NCBI RefSeq assembly: GCF_001618865.1
Contig: NZ_CP015136.1
Span: 5,305,001-5,369,000, forward strand
Reading direction: 5' to 3'
From: Luteitalea pratensis
Lineage (GTDB): Bacteria; Acidobacteriota; Vicinamibacteria; Vicinamibacterales; Vicinamibacteraceae
Length of the DNA stretch: 64,000 nt
In this document: positions 27,851-38,562 of the stretch, one piece after another
Layout: the number at the start of each line of letters is the position of its first letter
Position numbering within the stretch: position 1 is the first letter of the stretch
The notes under the pieces: model-generated
Told to the model about the DNA's origin: nothing
Database searches by the model: none
What the model saw: the letters and a program-made list of their open reading frames with translations, nothing else
Program-made: the position numbers and the translations under genes

Positions 27851-28264
27851 CTACACCTCGAGGGTGTCGCGGCGGACGTGCCCGGTGATGAAGGTGATGA
27901 TGTCGTCCATGGGCGTCCCGGGAAGGAAGATGCCCTGCACGCCGATGGCCCGCAGTCGCGGCAGGTCCTGGTCCGGGATGATGCCGCCCACCAGCACGAG
28001 CACGTCGTCCAGACCACGCGCACGCAGCAGCTCCATCAGCGCCGTGCAGACGTGCACGTGCGCCCCCGACAGGATCGACAGGCCGATCACGTCGGCGTCC
28101 TCCTGCAACGCCGCCGACGCAATCTGCTCCGGGGTCTGGCGCAGGCCCGTGTAGATCACCTCCATACCGGCATCGCGCAACGCCCGCGCGATCACCTTCG
28201 CGCCTCGATCATGGCCATCGAGGCCCGGCTTGGCGATCACCACGCGGATGGGACGGTCAGTCAT
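27851..28264 (-). CDS. mcmB: Methylmalonyl-CoA mutase, B12-binding small subunit
   Basis: 137 residues (ATG 28264; a TTG 6 nt upstream is possible). A complete cobalamin-binding Rossmann domain: the [18 protein letters not shown] motif (His ligates cobalt as lower axial ligand), then [11 protein letters not shown] and [10 protein letters not shown]. It is the separate C-terminal half of methylmalonyl-CoA mutase, and the catalytic half is encoded just upstream on the same strand (28443-30047). The two are separated by a spacer of about 180 bp filled with repeats, so they are not translationally coupled. Confidence 0.92.
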   Translation of the reverse strand: MTDRPIRVVIAKPGLDGHDRGAKVIARALRDAGMEVIYTGLRQTPEQIASAALQEDADVIGLSILSGAHVHVCTALMELLRARGLDDVLVLVGGIIPDQDLPRLRAIGVQGIFLPGTPMDDIITFITGHVRRDTLEV

Positions 28265-28265
28265 C

Positions 28266-28433
28266 GGCAATCAGTCGGCCATCGGCCCTCGGCCTTCGCC
28301 TAATCGGCCATCGGCCTTCGGCTTCGTGCGAGGGCCGCGCTCGGAGAGCGGGCCCTACCGCCGCGGCCCAAGCGTCAAGCGTCAAGCGTTAAGCGTTCGC
28401 AGTAGGCATGAGGCATCAGGTATCAGGCATTAC
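28266..28433. repeat. Composite repeat spacer: three heptad-word families and a palindrome
   Basis: In order: GGCCATC/GGCCTTC heptads (28266-28327), the palindrome GGGCCGCGCTC-GGA-GAGCGGGCCC followed by TACC (28331-28359), AAGCGTC heptads (28370-28399) and AGGCATC/AGGTATC heptads (28401-28433). It sits between the two halves of methylmalonyl-CoA mutase and is the clearest composite in the window. Confidence 0.8.
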
Positions 28434-28442
28434 GCGGAACGC

Positions 28443-30043
<1,601 letters not shown>

Positions 30044-30047
<4 letters not shown>

Positions 30048-32206
30048 CCGGTCACCTTGACGCCGGTCAGCCGGCGTGGTGCGTCCGGGGCCGAGCCCAC
30101 CTTCACCTCGATCAGGAAATCGCCGGCCGGCAGGCTCGCGAGCGGGATCTCGACTTCATGCGTGAAGGGGCTGCCGGGAGGCGCAGCACGCACGACGAGC
30201 GGACTCATGCCGTCGCCGGTTTGGCTCATCAACCGGATCGCCGGCTCGCCGCCCGTGATGTGCACACGCAGCAACAGTTTCTCGGTGCGGCTGAACTGAC
30301 GGGCCGCCGTCGGCTGCGCGTTGGCCGCGGTCGCGAGGGCCTGGAGATCGCGCGCCGTGCGGGCGCGGAACAGGGCCGGCGTGCCGACGACCTGCGCATC
30401 CTTCGCAAAATCGGGCACCGCCAGGTCGATCAGGTCCGACTGCAGGACGCCGCCGCCCGTCGCTTCGGCCGACACCTTCACCTGCGCCGCGCCAGGCGCG
30501 ATGAGGAACGACGTCTGGCCGCCGCCGGGAGACGGCGTCGCGGATGCGGCCGCCGCCGGCACCTTGCCACGGTACACCGGTCCCTCGCTCTCGTTGACCG
30601 CCATCACGGTGACTTGCGACACGGGTTCACCGACCGACGGCGCCTCGCCCGGTCCTCCGGTGACCGGTTCCCACGAGAACATCACGCGCGTCTTGCCGCT
30701 CGCGTCAGGGGCATACCCGACCCACGTGCGGACCGTCTTCGCGCGGGCAATCTTGGCGATCTCGGACAGTGCGACGTTGACGTCGGGCGGCGGCCCGACC
30801 TTTGGTCCGGCAGTCACGGCCGCGGCCTCGTCCGGACGGAGCGCCCAGTAGCCCCGTCGCGCCCGCACTTCGATCCCCGGACGCTTGACGCGCACGCGGA
30901 TCTGATGGAAACGGCCGTCGGTCGGCGCCGCCGCCGAGGAGTAGCCAATCAGGTAGTAGGCGCTGGCGTCGCGCATCATCTGCGCGAGGCCGCCGCCGAG
31001 GTCGTTGCGATTGACGATGGCACGGCCGTCGGTCTCGTCGGCCATGACGCGCAGGGAATCCTGTGTCGTGCGCAGCGAGCTGGAGTCCGCAGTCAGGCCG
31101 ACGCCTTCGTTGATGTCGAATTCGAAGCCCGCCAGCCCGCGCGGATCGAGCATGTACAGCGAGACGTTGTTACGGTTGGCGTCCGTCGTGACGTCGCGCA
31201 TCAGCATGCGGATGTCCATGTCGCCGAAGAACCGGGTGCGATCCTCGGCCATCGCGCCGACGGGGTCGACCGAGGCATCGGCGGTCATCGCTGAGGTGCC
31301 CACGCCCTTGATGCCGCTCTGCGCGTTGGTGCCGCGCATCTGCGGCGGCACGTAGTCGGTGTAGCCCTCGGCGACGACGATCACGGTCTTGCGACCCTCG
31401 CGCATCCCGCCAAGGCGCGTCATCAGGCCACGCAGCGCCGACAGGCTCACCTGGTTGCGAATCTTCTCGACCACCTCGACCGGGTAGTTCGCGTACTGCT
31501 CCTCGAAGACGTTGCGCGGCGGGATGTACTGGTACTTGCGGCCCTGCCACGACAGGATCTGCTGGATCACCGCCTTCTTGTTGCGCGTGAAGCTCACCGC
31601 CCGCAACGGGTCCAGCGGATACATCATCGCGATCATGTCGAGCGGACCGACCTGCGTCTCGATGAACTTGACCAGCGGGTCCTTCACCGCGAGACTCGCC
31701 CCGAGTCGCACGTGGTAGTCGTCGAAGAAGATGACGAACAACCGCACGTCGTCACGGCGCGCCTCGGACTCCTCGGCGTAGATCGAGTTGATCTCGCGCG
31801 GGGCCGCCTCGCCCGGCGGCGGATTGCCGTCGACTCGAATGAGCTTGAAGGTCTCGATGGACTGCGGCTTGCCGTCCTCCATGACCTCGAAGTCTTCGGG
31901 CTTCAGGTCGGCGACCGGTCGTCCCTTGTTGTCGCTGACGATCGCGTCGACGCGCACGAAGTTGATGCCCGTGCGGAAGGTCGGCTGTGCGGGCGGCGCG
32001 TTCGGGTCCTGCGGCGGAGGCTGTCCCTGCTGCGGCTGGGCAGCGCCGTCCTGTGGCGGCGCTGGCGGCGGCCCCTGTGGCGGCGGATTGGTCTGCGCGG
32101 GTCGTGTCTGGCCGGCCGGCGCAGACGCTTGCTGCGCGGCTGCGCCGACAAGCGTCGCCGACAGCATCAGGAAGACGACAGCACTGCGAAACCCTGGCCT
32201 GATCAT
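30044..32206 (-). CDS. Secreted VWFA-related protein (acidobacterial type)
   Basis: 720 residues from ATG 32206. A signal peptide (residues 1-25, [17 protein letters not shown]) is followed by a Pro/Gln-rich linker (26-75) and the block [20 protein letters not shown] and [12 protein letters not shown] that is characteristic of VWFA-related proteins abundant in acidobacteria. A von Willebrand A-like domain covers about 125-400 ([11 protein letters not shown], then [12 protein letters not shown]). The C-terminal third is beta-rich ([12 protein letters not shown] and later). The MIDAS motif is degenerate. TATCAT on the minus strand (32222-32217) 10 nt before the ATG supports this start over 32227. 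Function unknown; presumed envelope protein. Confidence 0.82.
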
Positions 32207-32324
32207 TCGCAAGAGTGATGATAGCATCACGATTCGAAGCATTTTCGGTGCGGGATTGCTCTCTTTCGACGCCCGGCCGTGGCCTTCCGGCCGGCCCCGC
32301 CCGCCCCATCCGTGAGGATTCCCC

Positions 32325-33491
32325 GTGACCACGCCTGCTGTCGACCTGCCCGCGGCATTGACCACGCTGACCGAGGACGAGCGCCTGCTCCGCCAGAGCG
32401 TGCGTGAGTTCGCCCTCCAGGAACTCGCGCCGCGGGCGCGTCCCATGGACGAGAGCGCACGCATGGACCCGGCGCTGTTGCCGAAGCTGTTCGGCATGGG
32501 CCTGATGGGTGTGGAGGTACCGGAGCGGCTGGGCGGCGGTGGCGGAACGTTCTTCCACTCGGTCCTGGTGGTCGAGGAACTCTCGAGGGTCGACCCGTCG
32601 GTCGGCGTGCTCGTCGACGTCCAGAACACCCTCGTGATCAACGCGCTGCTGCGCTGGGCCACTGATCAACAGCAGCGGACCTGGCTGCCGCGACTCGCCG
32701 CGGACGCGATCGGTGCCTATGCGTTGTCGGAAGCGGGGTCAGGCAGCGACGCGTTCGCGTTGACCACCCGTGCCGTGCCTGACGGCGACAGCTACGTGAT
32801 CGACGGCCGAAAGCTGTGGATCACCAATGCCGCCGAAGCCTCGCTCTTCATCGTCTTCGCGACCGTGGATCCGTCGGCCGGCTATCGGGGCATCACGGCC
32901 TTCCTGGTCCCGCGCGACACACCCGGACTGGCCGTCGGCAAGAAGGAGGACAAGCTCGGCATCCGCGCGAGCAGCACCTGTGAACTGGTGTTCGAAGGCT
33001 GCCGGATTCCGGCAGCCAACGTGCTGGGCGACGTCGGCAAGGGGTACAAGGTCGCCATCGAGACGCTCAACGAGGGGCGCATCGGCATCGGCGCGCAGAT
33101 GCTCGGACTGGCGCAGGGTGCGCTCGACCATGCAGTGCGGTACACCAGGGAACGCAAGCAGTTCGGCAAGGCGATCGCCGAGTTCCAGGGCGTGCAGTTC
33201 CAGCTCGCGCGGGCGGCGATGGACGTGGAAGCGACCCGCTTGTTGGTCTACAACGCGGCGCGGCTGCGAGACGCGCGGCTCCCCTTCCTGACCGAGGCGG
33301 CGATGTGCAAGTTGCAGGCCTCCGAAGTGGCCGAGCGCACCGCCTCGCTTGCGATCAACCTGTTTGGCGGTTACGGGTTCGTCAAGGAGGCCCCGGTCGA
33401 GAAGCTGTACCGAGACGCGAAGATCGGTCAGATCTACGAGGGCACGTCCAACCTGCAGTTGCAGACAATCGCCAGGGCCCTGCTGGTGTGA
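32325..33491 (+). CDS. Acyl-CoA dehydrogenase
   Basis: 388 residues from GTG 32325 (GAGGA about 7 nt upstream). A standard three-domain flavoenzyme: an N-terminal helical domain, the beta domain with YALSEAGSGSDAFAL and DGRKLWITNAAEASLFIVFA, and a C-terminal helical domain with QFGKAIAEFQGVQFQLA and the catalytic-region EGTSNLQLQTIARALL (Glu in the SCAD position). It oxidises short or medium acyl-CoA to enoyl-CoA with ETF as acceptor. Its stop overlaps the next gene start (GTGTGA). The neighbouring methylmalonyl-CoA mutase suggests branched or odd-chain acyl-CoA catabolism. Confidence 0.93.
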   Translation: MTTPAVDLPAALTTLTEDERLLRQSVREFALQELAPRARPMDESARMDPALLPKLFGMGLMGVEVPERLGGGGGTFFHSVLVVEELSRVDPSVGVLVDVQNTLVINALLRWATDQQQRTWLPRLAADAIGAYALSEAGSGSDAFALTTRAVPDGDSYVIDGRKLWITNAAEASLFIVFATVDPSAGYRGITAFLVPRDTPGLAVGKKEDKLGIRASSTCELVFEGCRIPAANVLGDVGKGYKVAIETLNEGRIGIGAQMLGLAQGALDHAVRYTRERKQFGKAIAEFQGVQFQLARAAMDVEATRLLVYNAARLRDARLPFLTEAAMCKLQASEVAERTASLAINLFGGYGFVKEAPVEKLYRDAKIGQIYEGTSNLQLQTIARALLV

Positions 33492-34291
33492 CAGAGCCGC
33501 TCCGGCTGAACCACCTGTACCGCGTCGTGGATGCGGAGACGTTCGCGGCCGCGCGTGACTCGTCGTGGCTCCGTGAGGTGTTCGCCCCTTCCGAACTGCG
33601 GACGACGCGACGCCCCGACTGGGAATACACCGGCCTCTACTGGTACGGCACCTCCACCTACCTCGAACTCTTCGAAGCGGGCGCGCAGGGGCCAGCCGGC
33701 ACGAGCGGAATCGCGTTTGCCGTCGAGACCGCCACGGCGACGGCCTCCGTGGCCGATGCCTGGCGCGAAGCACTCGGCGCGGCCGAGCATCGGCTCGTCG
33801 TGCGTCCCCTCGGCGACGACACAGTGCCGTGGTTCCACATCGCGCATGCCTCGCCGGACCATCGCGACGGGCTGAAGTTGTGGGCGATGGAGTACCACGC
33901 CGACTTCCTGGCCGCGTGGCACCCGACACGCACGCCCTCGCGCGGTATCATGCGCGCCGACGTGCTCGGCCGCTACGCCGCCGTGAGTCCCGGACCGGCC
34001 TCGCCGCTGCTCGACGACGTGACGGCCGTGACCCTCGCGTGCACGCCGGCGGCGCGGGGGTTCTTCGAACGACACCTGAGCGCCTTCGCGGCCGACGCGC
34101 GCGACGCCGGAGCCTCGCGCATCGTCACCGGCGACGGCATCGCGTTCGGCATCACCGACGCCACGGCCGAACGCCACGGCGTGCAGGAACTCGTCTGCCG
34201 CCTGCGCCGTCCCGCCGGACGCGAAACGCTCACGCTCGGCCGCATCACCCTCAGCGTCGATGGCACCCGGATGGTTTGGAGATTCAGGTAA
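33488..34291 (+). CDS. DUF5829-like protein of unknown function
   Basis: 267 residues from GTG 33488, overlapping the acyl-CoA dehydrogenase stop. The N-terminus LRLNHLYRVVDAETFAAARD, then WLREVFAPSELRTTRR and YTGLYWYGTSTYLELFEAG, reads like the DUF5829 / vicinal-oxygen-chelate-like pattern; the match is from memory and is tentative. There is no signal peptide. Translational coupling implies a link to the dehydrogenase, possibly handling a related acyl substrate. The TAA stop is the first unit of the ATGCCTG heptad array. Confidence 0.6.
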   Translation: MTEPLRLNHLYRVVDAETFAAARDSSWLREVFAPSELRTTRRPDWEYTGLYWYGTSTYLELFEAGAQGPAGTSGIAFAVETATATASVADAWREALGAAEHRLVVRPLGDDTVPWFHIAHASPDHRDGLKLWAMEYHADFLAAWHPTRTPSRGIMRADVLGRYAAVSPGPASPLLDDVTAVTLACTPAARGFFERHLSAFAADARDAGASRIVTGDGIAFGITDATAERHGVQELVCRLRRPAGRETLTLGRITLSVDGTRMVWRFR

Positions 34292-34337
34292 TGCCTGATG
34301 CCTCATGCCTGATGCCTCATGCCTGATACCTCATGCA
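34290..34337. repeat. Heptad-word array (ATGCCTG / ATGCCTC)
   Basis: Alternating ATGCCTG and ATGCCTC six times, then ATACCTC, beginning inside the TAA stop of the preceding gene. The same word follows the PEGA gene (43084) and the HtrA gene (63416). Confidence 0.85.
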
Positions 34338-34389
34338 GCGTTCCCAAAGACAAAAGGGCGAGCTGCGGCCGGTCCTGCCGAGGCGTGCA

Positions 34390-34418
34390 TTGACTTGCAC
34401 TCGCGACGTCACTATCGT
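34390..34418 (+). promoter_or_regulatory. coxSLM promoter
   Basis: TTGACT (34390-34395), 17-bp spacer, TATCGT (34413-34418). The predicted leader is about 22 nt and contains GAGAGG just before the ATG at 34447. Confidence 0.65.
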
Positions 34419-34446
34419 CTGAGCCTCATCCCGATTGAGAGGCCCC

Positions 34447-34911
34447 ATGGCTCATGTCTCTGTGACGGTCAACGGTAAGGTCCGTAAGGGGGACGTGGAG
34501 TCGCGTCTGCTCCTCGTCCACTTCCTGCGCGAGCACCTGCTGCTCACCGGCGCGCACGTCGGCTGCGACACGAGCCAGTGCGGTGCGTGCACCGTGCTGG
34601 TGGACGGCCGCAGCGTCAAGTCCTGCACGGTCTTCGCCGTGCAGGCCGACGGCTGCGACGTCACCACGGTGGAAGGCCTGGCCAGGGATGGCCAGCTGCA
34701 TCCGTTGCAGGAAGGCTTCTGGAAGGAACACGGGCTCCAGTGCGGCTACTGCACGCCTGGCATGATCATGTCGGCCGTCAACCTCCTGACCGAGACGCCG
34801 CACCCGACCGAGCAGCAGATCCGCGACGGCATCTCCGGCAACTTCTGCCGCTGTACCGGCTACCAACACATCGTCAACGCGATTCAATCCGCCTCAGGGG
34901 CGAAGGAGTAG
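34447..34911 (+). CDS. coxS: Molybdenum hydroxylase [2Fe-2S] small subunit (CoxS-like)
   Basis: 154 residues. A plant-type ferredoxin domain with cluster ligands C40, C45, C48 and C60, followed by a helical domain with the second 2Fe-2S cluster ligands C99, C102, C134 and C136 ([18 protein letters not shown]). This is the electron-transfer subunit of the xanthine-oxidase family trimer. The ATG at 34447 is preferred to a TTG at 34435 because of the GAGAGG Shine-Dalgarno. It is first of coxS-coxL-coxM, with 2 nt to coxL. Confidence 0.95.
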   Translation: MAHVSVTVNGKVRKGDVESRLLLVHFLREHLLLTGAHVGCDTSQCGACTVLVDGRSVKSCTVFAVQADGCDVTTVEGLARDGQLHPLQEGFWKEHGLQCGYCTPGMIMSAVNLLTETPHPTEQQIRDGISGNFCRCTGYQHIVNAIQSASGAKE

Positions 34912-34913
34912 CC

Positions 34914-37277
34914 ATGGCGAGCACTCCCGTCCTCCCCAAGCTTGTCGGTGAGCGCGTACGGCGTCGCGAAGACCCGCGCCTGATCCAGGGCCGCGGTACG
35001 TACGTCGACGACGTGAAGATCGTGGGCATGCAGCACCTGGCGTTCAAGCGCAGCGACGTCGCGCATGGCCGGATCCTCTCCATCGACGTCAGTGCCGCCG
35101 AGGCCATGGACGGCGTCGAGGCCGTGTTCACGGGCGCGCAGATCGCGGAAATGCTCGCGCCGATGCCGATCGCCACGCCGTTCCCATCACCGCCCCATCG
35201 CGCAGTGGCGGTGGACGTCGTGCGCTTTGCAGGCGAACCGGTGGCCGTGGTTGTGGCGCGTGACCGGTACGTCGCGCGCGACGCCGCCGATGCCATCGTG
35301 GTGGACATCGATCCACTGCCGGCCGTGGTCGACCCCGAGTTGGCGATGACCGGGCAGCCCACCGTCATTCATCCGGACTTTCCCAACAACCTGGCCGTGG
35401 CGCTGGTGCCCAGTGGAACCGGATGTACGCCGGACGGCAAGGTGGACGACACGGCCGTCGACAGGGCCTTCGCCGAGGCCGAAATCGTCGTCTCGCAACG
35501 CATGATGAACCAGCGCCTGGTGCCCAACGCCATCGAGCCTCGTGGGGTCGTGGCGAACTTCGAGCCGGGCAAGGGGTCGATGACGATCTGGTCGTCGACG
35601 CAGAACCCGCACATCCTCCGCACGATGATTGCCGCGATGACTGGCCTCGGGCAGGACCAGGTCCGCGCGATCGCGCCGGAAGTCGGTGGTGGATTCGGCG
35701 CGAAGATCAACATCTACGGCGAGGAGTACGTGACGGCCGCGATCTCGAAGCGGCTGGGGATACCCGTCAAGTGGATCGAGGACCGATCGGAAGCGTTCGT
35801 GGCGACCACCCACGGGCGCGACATCATCGGCTACGTGGACGTCGCCGCGCTGCGCACCGGCAAGGTGCTCGGATTGAAGATGCGGCTGATCGCCGACATC
35901 GGCGCGTACAACATGCTGCTGACGGCCGCGATCCCGACGCTGACGATGATGATGGCCAATGGCACCTATGCCATCCCGGCCATCCGGACCACGCTCACCG
36001 AGGTGTTCACGAACAAGACGCCGACCGACGCCTACCGCGGCGCCGGACGTCCCGAGGCGACCTACTTCGTGGAGCGCGCGATGGACATGCTCGCGCGAGA
36101 GTTGAAGATGGACCCGGCAGAGCTGCGGCGTAGGAACTTCATCGCGGCGGACCAGTTCCCGTATGCGACGCAGATGGGCGCGGTCTATGACTCCGGCGAC
36201 TACGGCAAGGCCCTCGACTGCGCCCTCGACGCGTCCAACTGGAAGGCCCTGATCGCCGAACGTGACGCGGCCCGCAAGGAGGGACGACTTGTCGGCGTCG
36301 GGCTGGCCATGTACGTGGAGGTGTGTGGCCTCGGTCCCAGTTCGTCACTCCCCACCGGCGGCTGGGAGCATTCGCAGGTCACCATCGAGCGGGACGGCCG
36401 GATCAGCGCCACGACGGGCGCGTCGCCGCACGGACAGGGCAACGAAACGACCTTCGCGCAGATGCTCGCCGACCAGTTCGGCGTGCCCATCGAGCACATC
36501 ACCATCCACCACGGCGACACGAGCGTGGTCAAGCAGGGCATCGGCACCTTCGGCAGCCGCTCGCAGGCCGTCGGTGGCACGGCGATGCACCTGGCCGGTG
36601 GCAAGGTCAAGTCGAAGATGGCGAAGTTCGCGGCTGCGCTGCTCGAGGCCCACGAGGACGACCTCGTCTTCGAGAACGGCCGGATCGGCGTCAAGGGATC
36701 GCCGGCCTCGGCCAAGTCGTTCGCGGAGGTCGCCGGTTACGCGTACGTGCCGGTGCCGCTCCCTCCGGGACTGGAACCCGGGCTGAGTGACGAGGCGTTC
36801 TTCGAACCCACCAACAACACGTATCCGTTCGGCTGCGTGATCGCGATGCTCGAGATCGACCGCGAGACCGGCGAGCCGACGCTGCGACGATTGGTGGCGG
36901 CCGACGACGCGGGAAATCTCATCAACCCGCTCATCGTCGAAGGACAGATCCACGGCGGCCTGGCGCAGGGCATTGGCCAGGCCATGGTCGAGGAGGCCGT
37001 CTACAACGACGACGGGCAGCTGCTGACCGGGTCGTTCATGGATTACGCCTTGCCGCGGGCGACCGACTTCCCACGCTTCGAACTCCACGCGACGGTGACG
37101 CCGACGCCGGTGAATCCGCTCGGTGCCAAGGGCGTGGGCGAGGCCGGCACGCTCGGCTCGACGCCGTGCATCGTCAACGCGGCCGTCGACGCCCTGTCGG
37201 AGTTCGGCGTGACACACATCGACATGATGCTGCGGCCCGAAAAGCTGTGGCGCATCATCCACGGAGGCCAGGCGTGA
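34914..37277 (+). CDS. coxL: Molybdenum hydroxylase large subunit, form II CoxL-like
   Basis: 787 residues from ATG 34914; a longer frame back to 34578 is a shadow over coxS. The N-terminal Ald_Xan_dh domain (VGERVRRREDPRLIQGRGTY) is followed by the MoCo domain with GGGFGAKINIYGEE and the active-site loop AYRGAGR near 373-379. That loop is the form II signature; form I CO dehydrogenases carry AYxCSFR with the Cu-binding Cys. The C-terminal ETGEPTLRRLVAADDAGNLI and the catalytic Glu region GAKGVGEAGTLGS are present. True CO oxidation by form II enzymes is disputed; other aldehyde or heterocycle substrates are possible. Confidence 0.93.
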   Translation: MASTPVLPKLVGERVRRREDPRLIQGRGTYVDDVKIVGMQHLAFKRSDVAHGRILSIDVSAAEAMDGVEAVFTGAQIAEMLAPMPIATPFPSPPHRAVAVDVVRFAGEPVAVVVARDRYVARDAADAIVVDIDPLPAVVDPELAMTGQPTVIHPDFPNNLAVALVPSGTGCTPDGKVDDTAVDRAFAEAEIVVSQRMMNQRLVPNAIEPRGVVANFEPGKGSMTIWSSTQNPHILRTMIAAMTGLGQDQVRAIAPEVGGGFGAKINIYGEEYVTAAISKRLGIPVKWIEDRSEAFVATTHGRDIIGYVDVAALRTGKVLGLKMRLIADIGAYNMLLTAAIPTLTMMMANGTYAIPAIRTTLTEVFTNKTPTDAYRGAGRPEATYFVERAMDMLARELKMDPAELRRRNFIAADQFPYATQMGAVYDSGDYGKALDCALDASNWKALIAERDAARKEGRLVGVGLAMYVEVCGLGPSSSLPTGGWEHSQVTIERDGRISATTGASPHGQGNETTFAQMLADQFGVPIEHITIHHGDTSVVKQGIGTFGSRSQAVGGTAMHLAGGKVKSKMAKFAAALLEAHEDDLVFENGRIGVKGSPASAKSFAEVAGYAYVPVPLPPGLEPGLSDEAFFEPTNNTYPFGCVIAMLEIDRETGEPTLRRLVAADDAGNLINPLIVEGQIHGGLAQGIGQAMVEEAVYNDDGQLLTGSFMDYALPRATDFPRFELHATVTPTPVNPLGAKGVGEAGTLGSTPCIVNAAVDALSEFGVTHIDMMLRPEKLWRIIHGGQA

Positions 37278-38128
37278 TCCCGACACCATTCGAGTACGCA
37301 CGTGCCACCTCGCTCGACGATGCGCTGGTGAAGCTGAAGGCGGCCGGCGAAGGGGGCAAGATCATCGCCGGCGGCCACAGCCTGGTGCCGCTCATGAAAC
37401 TGCGCTTGAGCGAGCCCCAGGCACTGGTCGACATCAGCCGCATCCCGGAACTGCAGGGCATCGAGGAACGCGATGGCAAGATCGTCGTTGGCGCCGCCAC
37501 CGTGCACCACGACGTCGCCTCGTCTGCCGTCCTGCAGGCGCGCTGTCCGGCGGTGGCCGAGGCCGCCGCGAGCATCGGCGATCCGCAAGTCCGCAATCGC
37601 GGCACGATCGGCGGCAGCGTCGCGCACGCCGATCCGGCGGCCGACATGCCGGCCGTGCTGCTGGCGCTCGATGCGGAGATTCACCTCAAGAGCCCACGAG
37701 GTCCGCGCGTGGTGAAAGCCGCAGATTTCTTCCGCGGCCTGTTCACCGTGGACATGCGCCACGACGAGATCATCACGAGCGTGCAGTTCGCGCCGGTGCG
37801 AAGCGCCGCTTACGCGAAGCTGCACCAGCGCGCGTCACACTACGCCATCGTCGGCGTCGCGGCGGCACTCGACGTGCGCGACGGCGTCATCGCGACGGCC
37901 CGTATCGGTCTGACCGGAGCCACAGCGCATGCAGTGCGCCTGGCCGGTGTCGAGAAGGCCCTGGCGGGTCAACCGCTGTCGCAGGAGACTATCGAACGCG
38001 CTGCGGGTGTGGCGGGGCAGGATTTGGGTGAGTTGAACGCGGACATCCACGCCAGCGCGGAGTACCGGCGTGCGATGGTTCAGGTCTTCGCGCGTCGAGC
38101 GCTGTCGTCCGCGATGGCTCGATCGTAG
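37274..38128 (+). CDS. coxM: Molybdenum hydroxylase FAD subunit (CoxM-like)
   Basis: 284 residues from GTG 37274, overlapping the coxL stop (GTGA). FAD-binding motifs IIAGGHSLVPLMKLR and IGDPQVRNRGTIGGSVAHAD are followed by a C-terminal CO_deh_flav_C domain. It passes electrons from the Fe-S subunit to the acceptor. The gene order S-L-M differs from the M-S-L order of carboxydotrophs. Its last 49 nt overlap the 3' end of coxG on the other strand. Confidence 0.94.
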   Translation: MIPTPFEYARATSLDDALVKLKAAGEGGKIIAGGHSLVPLMKLRLSEPQALVDISRIPELQGIEERDGKIVVGAATVHHDVASSAVLQARCPAVAEAAASIGDPQVRNRGTIGGSVAHADPAADMPAVLLALDAEIHLKSPRGPRVVKAADFFRGLFTVDMRHDEIITSVQFAPVRSAAYAKLHQRASHYAIVGVAAALDVRDGVIATARIGLTGATAHAVRLAGVEKALAGQPLSQETIERAAGVAGQDLGELNADIHASAEYRRAMVQVFARRALSSAMARS

Positions 38129-38562
38129 GCGCGGCTGATTTCCACCATCGAGACGAAGAAGCGGTCCATCATCATCTTCGAGACGCCGCCGATCAGGCGC
38201 TGCCCGAGACGCGCGATCGGGCCGCCGGTCTGCACGGTCCCGGCGACGTCGACAGTCGTCGTTGCGCCGTCGGTACGCAACGTGATGGCGGCGCTCCCCT
38301 TCACGAACCCTGGCCGCCCCTTGCCTTCGGCGGTCAGTCGATACGACGTGTGCGGCACCAGGTCCGATAGCGTGACGATACCGTCGTACGACCCGGTAAT
38401 CGCCGCGAGCGCGACCGTCAGCTTGGCCCGATAGCTGTTCTCCGCGGTGGCTTCGAACGTGTCGCAGCCCGGAATGCAGGAGGAGATGACTGCCGGGTCC
38501 ATCAGCAGCGACCACACCCGCTCGGGCGGCACGTCAAACGTGTAGGAACCGGCGATGTCCAT
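38080..38562 (-). CDS. coxG: CoxG-like SRPBCC protein
   Basis: 160 residues from ATG 38562 (MDIAGSYTFDVPPERVWSLL). The CoxG/SRPBCC pattern is clear: LMDPAVISSCIPGCDTFEAT, then the beta sheet, and the long C-terminal helix. In Oligotropha CoxG is involved in anchoring or quinone handling of CO dehydrogenase. Its start lies inside the end of coxE (29-nt overlap) and its end overlaps coxM on the opposite strand by 49 nt. The track frame to 38616 is not needed. Confidence 0.88.
   Translation of the reverse strand: MDIAGSYTFDVPPERVWSLLMDPAVISSCIPGCDTFEATAENSYRAKLTVALAAITGSYDGIVTLSDLVPHTSYRLTAEGKGRPGFVKGSAAITLRTDGATTTVDVAGTVQTGGPIARLGQRLIGGVSKMMMDRFFVSMVEISRAYDRAIADDSARRAKT

Noticed and set aside
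34578-34913. N-terminal extension of coxL
   Set aside because: It lies over coxS in another frame; ATG 34914 gives the family start and a ribosome binding site.
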